Source of the DNA: Lasioglossum baleicum
Taxonomy: Eukaryota > Arthropoda > Insecta > Hymenoptera > Halictidae
Length of the DNA stretch: 64,000 nucleotides
Assembly (NCBI RefSeq): GCF_051020765.1
Contig: NW_027469237.1
Coordinates: 62,001 to 126,000 of the forward strand
Direction: 5' to 3'
Positions within the stretch are counted from its first letter, which is position 1. Each line of letters begins with the position of its first letter. This document shows positions 57,201 through 64,000 of the stretch, piece by piece. The notes beneath the pieces are model-generated. The model saw only the letters and a list, made by a program, of their open reading frames with translations. It had not been told where the DNA came from and ran no database searches. A program made the position numbers and the translations under genes.

Positions 57201-57808
57201 GAGGCATTTATTCACAAGACGACCTGGACAAACTACAGGATCATATAATGTTTCCTGTAGAGAAGGTAGCAGTCATAAATTCAATCGCACAGGGTGCGAC
57301 GGGAAGACAGTTTGCAGCAGGAAACATCAATATGTTCAACCTGCTCGATGAAAACTCCCTACAGCAGATAGCGGAGTCTACAGCACAGAAATTATGGTCC
57401 GGATTCACTACATTCGGATCAATAAGTGCTGGAATAATCGGAGTGTACGTAGCGATCCGCACGATCAAAACAATCATCAGTACGATCGTTAACGGCATCG
57501 CATTACACTCACTATACGGCTGGAGCCTGCATCTCGTCGTCGCCATCTGGAGTTCACTGACCCGGTTCTTTATATTCATGAAGCAGAGGGACAACAAGAC
57601 TTCAGCGGCCATCGAGGACAAAGATAGTGATAGTGCCAGTGTCGGAGAATTCCGAACCCGTCCTCCCTTGACGAAACGAACGTTAAATTGCGATTCCCTT
57701 GACCCAGCGTTGCGAGACAGGGATGACATTTCAGTGCATCCTGTCTACCGCCACCCAGAGGCAGAGATTCCACTGCGTGAAATCTCTTCTCTAAGGGGGG
57801 AGGTGTGA
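54215..57808 (+). CDS. Protease-linker-glycoprotein fusion ORF (A3)
   Basis: Same 1145-residue layout as A2 from DTG at 54371: protease, NSGNHPDD repeats, linker (ARFASARKRNKAD), glycoprotein and 3' tail ending at a stop overlapping the LTR start. Few residue changes from A2, mostly in the repeat and linker (for example ILYS to TLYS, TPEDHQS to IPEDHQF). That two separately inserted copies are open over about 3.6 kb argues that this RT-less structure is a propagating lineage and not two independent deletions. Confidence 0.9.
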   Translation, partial: DEIRVDGRDNPDGQQNERPSAKLVSAINLAPDSPIPRIKAKSSLFSKECEFLLDTGSEVNLIRASGIKSDVHLKTDSVIHVHGVTEGEIATLGYINAELADSIKVTLHVLPDSFPINIDGILGSPFFREGAEISFAKECVEYKTLRIPFSNPREYSIESRTAACIAVNVKGPSEGYVRKIDVKPDVFLGDCLVTNRNGKAYLRCFNASSEVASFSLPTLEVEEIEVPFSNIQAEVNSDVFNARACRAHETIVNDQLASSINSGNHSDDSGSHPDSLDNSGNHSDDSGSHPDSLNNSGNHPDDSGSHPDSLNNSGNHPDDSGSHPDTLKNSGNHPDDLYSKSCVERNISAFASDELLECSYENNLENISIPKVKSKGVYVLPQTPIFKSSPEQDLLQLQRSGIRATENKVHASGKYNSARFASARKRNKADTLYSPETTKSDYKLSLCILRNEFNLPSVNRVSNIVTPTINYRSDPRAKFKTSGQHHPTPQQEDDIPATQRDLQGETVIPEDHQFLDNAITATMQPIQAAILLSIATQASTLIGYDCGGSTLNITTYSTIDTLNCEPEDIAPAENLERIQLLQLAEFSQARVLQCHIGIDRTIYYCGMHSHNSVVSNGRQDYILPISSETCSSLHTTGTIFITPAAQITGIQPNSTSSHGLTLAGVIQNDGSCAGTTYSDPFGTWTDVVVQALVRITIRDYIAPIRLSTGQIHLQTGQTCPLQKGSCLDAQDGHTFWETTPTDSCKFNNYDVLYEGIATKLSSKVNPSPTLYTVASQDTTFALTETGRSSVCGYVIIRTEHPKLFILEVGSSGKFKEKTHTLVNNLDIFTYVNSKFVYVEKHLRKQFSQLYKDVIRQKCELERQILQNALTLLHSAPEEVATAIMKDVGFIAVPAGEVVHIIKCIPVTVQVRKTERCYDELPITYRNTSKFLKPRDHIISNTGTEKPCNELLPPYYRLHGTWYRLTPSLMEAITPSELHPLAKSTWKYIDPKNLATGGIYSQDDLDKLQDHIMFPVEKVAVINSIAQGATGRQFAAGNINMFNLLDENSLQQIAESTAQKLWSGFTTFGSISAGIIGVYVAIRTIKTIISTIVNGIALHSLYGWSLHLVVAIWSSLTRFFIFMKQRDNKTSAAIEDKDSDSASVGEFRTRPPLTKRTLNCDSLDPALRDRDDISVHPVYRHPEAEIPLREISSLRGEV
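54999..55223 (+). repeat. 51-bp coding minisatellite (A3)
   Basis: Same 17-codon repeat as in A2 with about 4.5 units and slightly different unit variants. Confidence 0.92.
55781..57808 (+). CDS. env: Envelope-like glycoprotein module (A3)
   Basis: 675 codons from the same in-frame ATG. All cysteines, N-glycosylation sequons and the hydrophobic membrane region are kept relative to A2. The only residue changes I find are Met to Ile just after the first membrane segment and Ile to Asn in the 3' tail. A splice-acceptor-like TAACAG lies 5 bases before the ATG, which would allow expression from a spliced RNA. Its membership of the chuvirus-like glycoprotein group is by eye. Confidence 0.75.
   Translation: MQPIQAAILLSIATQASTLIGYDCGGSTLNITTYSTIDTLNCEPEDIAPAENLERIQLLQLAEFSQARVLQCHIGIDRTIYYCGMHSHNSVVSNGRQDYILPISSETCSSLHTTGTIFITPAAQITGIQPNSTSSHGLTLAGVIQNDGSCAGTTYSDPFGTWTDVVVQALVRITIRDYIAPIRLSTGQIHLQTGQTCPLQKGSCLDAQDGHTFWETTPTDSCKFNNYDVLYEGIATKLSSKVNPSPTLYTVASQDTTFALTETGRSSVCGYVIIRTEHPKLFILEVGSSGKFKEKTHTLVNNLDIFTYVNSKFVYVEKHLRKQFSQLYKDVIRQKCELERQILQNALTLLHSAPEEVATAIMKDVGFIAVPAGEVVHIIKCIPVTVQVRKTERCYDELPITYRNTSKFLKPRDHIISNTGTEKPCNELLPPYYRLHGTWYRLTPSLMEAITPSELHPLAKSTWKYIDPKNLATGGIYSQDDLDKLQDHIMFPVEKVAVINSIAQGATGRQFAAGNINMFNLLDENSLQQIAESTAQKLWSGFTTFGSISAGIIGVYVAIRTIKTIISTIVNGIALHSLYGWSLHLVVAIWSSLTRFFIFMKQRDNKTSAAIEDKDSDSASVGEFRTRPPLTKRTLNCDSLDPALRDRDDISVHPVYRHPEAEIPLREISSLRGEV
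57793..57803 (+). promoter_or_regulatory. Polypurine tract of A3
   Basis: AAGGGGGGAGG directly before the 3' LTR. Confidence 0.88.
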
Positions 57809-59604
57809 CGTCGGTCGCACCTCCGACGTTAGCTTTAAGACTACATGTAAAATTAGATACATAAGAGCGAGCGTTCCCCTTTAAAGATTCCAAAACTCCT
57901 AAAAATCCTTCATAACAATGAATCCTTAACACCACGTACATCTGATTGAAATCCATCAACATAACCTAAAATCCAAAATCTGTCAAAATCCTAAAATAGC
58001 CAAAAATGGCCCAAACTCGAAGATTGAAATATCATTGGACTCGTGAGCGAAAATCATGAAACTAACCTAAAAATTTGTAGGTTATGTTCTCAATTCGCGT
58101 TTGTTTAGACTTTACCAAAATTTCGATTTTTGGTAATTTTCAAAAGTACTTAGAATATTTTCAAACATATGATCGGTCGACAAATGATGTCAACTAATCA
58201 TATGACATATAAAATTTAAATCGAAACGCCTTGCAAGAGCAAGCGCTCGAAAATATTCTAAGTCCCAATTTATTTAAATAAATAAATAGGTACGCCAATG
58301 ATTACCACTTAATTTTCGAGTCCTGCACCACTGGGAACGAAAACTGCTGACTCTAGTGCGGCGGCCATCGCGCTGTTTACGACGAAGACCGGCACAAAGA
58401 GGACACGGTCCCCTTTTGCGAAGTCAGCATTTTTCGGACGAACGTTATTCGTCGACGAACGTTCGATTCTCCCCAGTCCTCTCCGGGGACCCGAGTGGGT
58501 CAGTCGAGTTTTCGTCAATCTTCCAAGTCCAGACTATTTAGACATAGTCTTTCCAAATCCAGATTGTTTAGACACAATCTTCCCAAATCCATACTGTTTA
58601 GACACAGTCCCTAATACCATTCAGTAATATCGTATTCTTATTCGTTTAATTCAAATATTACTTCGTTTATTCAATTAAACATTTTTATTGCGTTTCATAT
58701 TTCGTACTTAGTACGTATTTCGATTTCGTTAATAATAAGCATCTTTACCTTTGTATTCTTTTACGTTATTAATATACTTTGTTTTACCAGAGTCAATCTA
58801 AATCCCAATTATTATTTCCTTGCTCCTAACTTCGTAGTTTGAAGTGACACGTTGTTAGTTAGAGATAGAGTTCTCACTGGAAAGTTCGCGAATAGTATTC
58901 CTTATTCAATTTCCTGTTTCAACGTGTTCGCGTACGTGCGTGATAGTGATAGACTTGCTCGCATAGCAAGCTCCGCAGCATCCACGTCCGTTTTCTCGAA
59001 TCAAAATATCGTCAACCACGCGGACGATATTCGCGAGATAAATTCACGGGATCGCACAGCGTCCACGCCCGTTTTCGCTAATTAAAATATCGTCAATCAC
59101 GCGGACGATATTCGTGAGTTAGATTCACGGTATCGTACAGCGTCCACGCCCGTTTCCTCAACGAGCGCATCCGTCTACAATACCGTAGCCGCCAGCTGTC
59201 AACCATTGGAGGTCGTTCCTGTCAAATATTGACGTGACAGAGTTTGGCGCAGTCGTCAATCCTTGAAGGTCGTTTCCAGCCATTTGGATCAACGCCTGTC
59301 AAGCAGAGCGGACCGAATTCAAGGCCATCAGCGCAACCGTAGCTGTTCATCCGTTGCGAACTCATGTCTCGTGTCAATCGACAAACAAGCGAAGCGTAAA
59401 AGTAAGTGGAACATATTACCGCGTATGTTTCAGGGTCGCGTGCATCATTCATTTGTGTAAGACTGCATGCAGGTGTCGGCATCGGGTCCTAGTCTGTTGA
59501 TAAAAAGACCAACACTTTTATTAAATGTCAGTCAGTGGAAGAGCAGAGTAGCCGGGCCGCGGTATTCTCTTCTCTTGCTATTATAGCCCCGCCAGGACGT
59601 GACA
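57804..59604 (+). repeat. 3' LTR of A3
   Basis: 1801 bp, long type, same length as the rejoined 5' LTR and apparently identical to it over the parts compared. Hairpin trio near 58529-58610, heat-shock-like element 58880-58892. It is followed by GGAT and satellite. Confidence 0.95.
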
Positions 59605-62600
59605 GGATGCATCCCGCAGGCTAGTCGAGTAAAAACACGTGCGAGAGGATGCATTCCGCAGGCTAGCCGAGTAAAAACACGTGCGAGGTTTTGTGGGATG
59701 CGCATGCGCAGGTTTTTTGGGATGCGCATGCGCAGGTTTTTTGGGATGCGCATGCGCAGGTTTTTTGGGATGCGCATGGCTAGTCGAGCAAAAACACGTG
59801 CGAGAGGATGCATCCCGCAGGCCAGTCGAGTAAAAACACGTGCGAGAGGATGCATCCCGCAGGCTAGTCGAGTAAAAACACGTGCGAGAGGATGCATTCC
59901 GCAGGCTAGCCGAGTAAAAACACGTGCGAGGTTTTGTGGGATGCGCATGCGCAGGTTTTTTGGGATGCGCATGCGCAGGTTTTTTGGGATGCGCATGCGC
60001 AGGTTTTTTGGGATGCGCATGGCTAGTCGAGCAAAAACACGTGCGAGAGGATGCATCCCGCAGGCCAGTCGAGTAAAAACACGTGCGAGAGGATGCATCC
60101 CGCAGGGTAGTCGAGTAAAAACACGTGCAAGAGGATGCTTCCCGCAGGCTAGTCGAGTAAAAACACGTGCGAGAGGATGCATCCCGCAGGGTAGTCGAGT
60201 AAAAACACGTGCGAGAGGATGCATCCCGCAGGCTAGTCGAGTAAAAACACGTGCGAGGTTTTGTGGGATGCGCATGCGCAGGTTTTGTGGGATGCGCATG
60301 CGCAGGTTTTTTGGGATGCGCATGCCTAGTCGAGCAAAAACACGTGCGAGAGGATGCATCCCGCAGGCTAGTCGTTCAAAAACACGTGCAAGAGGATGCT
60401 TCCCGTAGGCTAGTCGAGTAAAAACACGTGCGAGAGGATGCATCCCGCAGGCTAGTCGAGTAAAAACACGTGCGAGAGGATGCATCCCGCAGGCTAGCCG
60501 AGTAAAAACACGTGCGAGGTTTTGTGGGATGCGCATGCGTAGGTTTTTTGGGATGCGCATGCGCAGGTTTTTTGGGATGCGCATGGCTAGTCGAGCAAAA
60601 ACACGTGCGAGAGGATGCATCCCGCAGGCTAGTCGAGTAAAAACACGTGCGAGAGGACGCATCCCGCAGGCTAGTCGAGTAAAAACACGTGCGAGAGGAT
60701 GCATCCCGCAGGCTAGTCGAGTAAAAACACGTGCGAGAGGATGCATCCTGCAGGCTAGACGAGTAAAAACTCGTGCGAGAGGATGCATCCCGCAGGCTAG
60801 TCGAGCAAAAACACGTGCGAGAGGATGCATCCCGCAGGCCAGTCGAGTAAAAACACGTGCGAGAGGATGCATCCCGCTGGCTAGTCGAGTAAAAACACGT
60901 GCGAGAGGATGCATTCCGCAGGCTAGCCGAGTAAAAACACGTGCGAGGTTTTGTGGGATGCGCGTGCGCAGGTTTTTTGGGATGCGCATGCGCAGGTTTT
61001 TTGGGATGCGCATGGCTAGTCGAGCATAAACACATGCGAGAGGATGCATCCCGCAGGGTAGTCGAGTAAAAACACGTGCGAGAGGATGCATCCCGCAGGC
61101 TAGTCGAGTAAAAACACGTGCGAGAGGATGCATCCTGCAGGCTAGACGAGTAAAAACTCGTGCGAGAGGATGCATCCCGCAGGCTAGTCGAGCAAAAACA
61201 CGTGCGAGAGGATGCATCCCGCAGGCCAGTCGAGTAAAAACACGTGCGAGAGGATGCATCCCGCTGGCTAGTCGAGTAAAAACACGTGCGAGAGGATGCA
61301 TTCCGCAGGCTAGCCGAGTAAAAACACGTGCGAGGTTTTGTGGGATGCGCATGCGCAGGTTTTTTGGGATGCGCATGCGCAGGTTTTTTGGGATGCGCAT
61401 GGCTAGTCGAGCATAAACACATGCGAGAGGATGCATCCCGCAGGGTAGTCGAGTAAAAACACGTGCGAGAGGATGCATCCCGCAGGCTAGTCGAGCAAAA
61501 ACACGTGCGAGAGGATGCATCCCGCAGGCTAGTCGAGTCAAAACACGTGCGAGAGGATGCATCCCGCAGGCTAGTCGAGTAAAAACACGTGCGAGGTTTT
61601 GTGGGATGCGCATGCGCAGGTTTTTTGGGATGCGCATGCCTAGTCGAGCAAAAACACGTGCGAGAGGATGCATCCCGCAGGCTAGCCGAGTAAAAACACG
61701 TGCGAGGTTTTGTGGGATGCGCATGCGTAGGTTTTTTGGGATGCGCATGCGCAGGTTTTTTGGGATGCGCATGGCTAGTCGAGCAAAAACACGTGCGAGA
61801 GGATGCATCCCGCAGGCTAGTCGAGTAAAAACACGTGCGAGAGGATGCATTCCGCAGGCTAGCCGAGTAAAAACACGTGCGAGGTTTTGTGGGATGCGCA
61901 TGCGCAGGTTTTTTGGGATGCGCATGGCTAGTCGAGCAAAAACACGTGCGAGAGGATGCATCCCGCAGGCTAGTCGAGTAAAAACACGTGCGAGAGGATG
62001 CATCCCGCAGGCTAGTCGAGTAAAAACACGTGCGAGAGGATGCTTCCCGCAGGCTAGCCGAGTAAAAACACGTGCGAGGTTTTGTGGGATGCGCATGCGC
62101 AGGTTTTGTGGGATGCGCATGCGCAGGTTTTTTGGGATGCGCATGCGCAGGTTTTTTGGGATGCGCATGGCTAGTCGAGCATAAACACGTGCGAGAGGAT
62201 GCATCCCGCAGGGTAGTCGAGTAAAAACACGTGCGAGAGGATGCATCCCGCTGGCTAGTCGAGTAAAAACACGTGCGAGGTTTTGTGGGATGCGCATGCG
62301 CAGGTTTTGTGGGATGCGCATGCGCAGGTTTTTTGGGATGCGCATGCGCAGGTTTTTTGGGATGCGCATGGCTAGTCGAGCAAAAACACGTGCGAGAGGA
62401 TGCATCCCGCAGGCCAGTCGAGTAAAAACACGTGCGAGAGGATGCATCCCGCAGGGTAGTCGAGTAAAAACACGTGCAAGAGGATGCTTCCCGCAGGCTA
62501 GTCGAGTAAAAACACGTGCGAGAGGATGCATCCCGCAGGGTAGTCGAGTAAAAACACGTGCGAGAGGATGCATCCCGCAGGCTAGTCGAGTAAAAACACG

Positions 62601-64000
62601 TGCGAGGTTTTGTGGGATGCGCATGCGCAGGTTTTGTGGGATGCGCATGCGCAGGTTTTTTGGGATGCGCATGCCTAGTCGAGCAAAAACACGTGCGAGA
62701 GGATGCATCCCGCAGGCTAGTCGTTCAAAAACACGTGCAAGAGGATGCTTCCCGTAGGCTAGTCGAGTAAAAACACGTGCGAGAGGATGCATCCCGCAGG
62801 GTAGTCGAGTAAAAACACGTGCGAGAGGATGCATCCTGCAGGCTAGTCAAGTAAAAACACGTGCGAGAGGATGCATCCCGCAGGCTAGTCGAGTAAAAAC
62901 ACGTGCAAGAGGATGCTTCCCGTAGGCTAGTCGAGTAAAAACACGTGCGAGAGGATGCATCCCGCAGGCTAGTCGAGTAAAAACACGTGCGAGAGATGCA
63001 TCCCGCATGCTAGTCGAGTAAAAACACGTGCGAGAGGATGCATCCCGCAGGCTAGTCGAGTAAAAACACGTGCGAGAGGATGCATCCCGCAGGCTAGCCG
63101 AGTAAAAACACGTGCGAGGTTTTGTGGGATGCGCATGCGTAGGTTTTTTGGGATGCGCATGCGCAGGTTTTTTGGGATGCGCATGGCTAGTCGAGCAAAA
63201 ACACGTGCGAGAGGATGCATCCCGCAGGCTAGTCGAGTAAAAACACGTGCGAGAGGACGCATCCCGCAGGCTAGTCGAGTAAAAACACGTGCGAGAGGAT
63301 GCATCCCGCAGGCTAGTCGAGTAAAAACACGTGCGAGAGGATGCATCCTGCAGGCTAGACGAGTAAAAACTCGTGCGAGAGGATGCATCCCGCAGGCTAG
63401 TCGAGCAAAAACACGTGCGAGAGGATGCATCCCGCAGGCCAGTCGAGTAAAAACACGTGCGAGAGGATGCATCCCGCTGGCTAGTCGAGTAAAAACACGT
63501 GCGAGAGGATGCATTCCGCAGGCTAGCCGAGTAAAAACACGTGCGAGGTTTTGTGGGATGCGCGTGCGCAGGTTTTTTGGGATGCGCATGCGCAGGTTTT
63601 TTGGGATGCGCATGGCTAGTCGAGCATAAACACATGCGAGAGGATGCATCCCGCAGGGTAGTCGAGTAAAAACACGTGCGAGAGGATGCATCCCGCAGGC
63701 CAGTCGAGTAAAAACACATGCGAGAGGATGCATCCCGCAGGCTAGTCGAGTAAAAACACGTGCGAGAGGATGCATTCCGCAGGCTAGCCGAGTAAAAACA
63801 CGTGCGAGGTTTTGTGGGATGCGCATGCGCAGGTTTTTTGGGATGCGCATGCGCAGGTTTTTTGGGATGCGCATGCGCAGGTTTTTTGGGATGCGCATGG
63901 CTAGTCGAGCAAAAACACGTGCGAGAGGATGCATCCCGCAGGCCAGTCGAGTAAAAACACGTGCGAGAGGATGCATCCCGCAGGGTAGTCGAGTAAAAAC
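59605..64000. repeat. Satellite array segment 3 (4.4 kb, runs off window)
   Basis: Continuation of the array interrupted by A3. A roughly 1.9-kb stretch (about 60.42-62.35 kb) is collinear with about 38.66-40.58 kb at an offset of 21763, sharing rare variants such as ATGCGCGTGCGC at 60961 and 39198. The block around 62.86-63.65 kb repeats it again. No gene. Confidence 0.95.

Larger units (their letters stand above)
42291..59604 (+). mobile_element. A3: family A element with glycoprotein, split by B2
   Basis: Flanked by GGAT (42287-42290 and 59605-59608) in the satellite. The 5' LTR (42291-43131 plus 51462-52421) is interrupted by B2. PBS 52426-52442 with a second copy at 52535-52551; gag 52908-54215; protease-linker-glycoprotein ORF 54215-57808; 3' LTR 57804-59604. 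LTRs are about 1801 bp, the long type, unlike A2. All ORFs are intact and RT/integrase are absent. Confidence 0.95.

Noticed and set aside
59532..62834. Long ORF of about 1100 codons in satellite segment 3
   Set aside because: Same cause as above; it runs into LTR sequence and switches between two open frames at single-base deletions.

Overview
This window is heterochromatin-like eukaryotic DNA. It consists of a tandem satellite carrying nested LTR retrotransposons of the Ty3/gypsy (Metaviridae) type. I see no ordinary host gene, tRNA or rRNA. The organism is most likely an insect or other arthropod: the elements have a gypsy-type Gag-PR-RT-RNaseH-IN order, a primer-binding site of the kind used by insect 297/17.6-like elements (probably tRNA-Ser), 4-bp target duplications, and a captured virus-type glycoprotein. 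The species cannot be read from the sequence.

There are two element families. Both have LTRs with TG...CA ends, a hairpin at the LTR start and the same primer-binding site. Family A has LTRs of about 1.72-1.80 kb starting TGTGACGTCGG. Family B has LTRs of about 1.92-1.96 kb starting TGTTACGTCG. Layout: 1-12010 (-) is A1, an apparently coding-intact autonomous A element (gag 6616-7923, pol 1655-6616) with a solo A LTR (8092-9888) in its leader. 12011-12512 is satellite. 12513-36841 (+) is B1. Its 5' LTR is split by A4 (13114-19261, an internally deleted A element on the minus strand) and by a solo A LTR (19833-30455), which is itself split by A2 (20989-29808, an A element with a glycoprotein and no RT). 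36842-42290 is satellite. 42291-59604 (+) is A3, a second glycoprotein-bearing A element, whose 5' LTR is split by B2 (43132-51457). 59605-64000 is satellite. Every junction is closed by a 4-bp target duplication (GATG, CTCC, CGGT, CTCG, TATG, GGAT, TTCG), so the map is well supported. The left end of A1 lies outside the window.

Only A1 encodes a full Gag-PR-RT-RNaseH-integrase set. A2 and A3 keep gag and protease but replace RT-RNaseH-IN with a linker and a 675-residue membrane glycoprotein. B1 and B2 keep gag, protease, a related linker and only the C-terminal end of integrase. A1, A4 and B2 end with a cysteine-rich domain of repeated CxxC pairs; in A2/A3 the glycoprotein sits in that place. 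A short conserved 3' coding tail follows in all of them. This looks like a community of non-autonomous elements that supply Gag, protease and envelope and depend on A1-like partners for reverse transcription and integration.

The least expected observations are: (i) the RT-less Gag-PR-linker-Env design, whose glycoprotein differs between A2 and A3 by 12 silent and 2 amino-acid-changing substitutions; (ii) the linker and the CxxC domain, both shared by the two families; (iii) heat-shock-element arrays in both LTR families; (iv) a tandem trio of hairpins in LTR A whose stems covary; (v) a 172-codon ORF inside LTR B; (vi) a satellite built of 42-bp and 24-bp units, in which three separate insertions landed in the same 10-bp palindrome.
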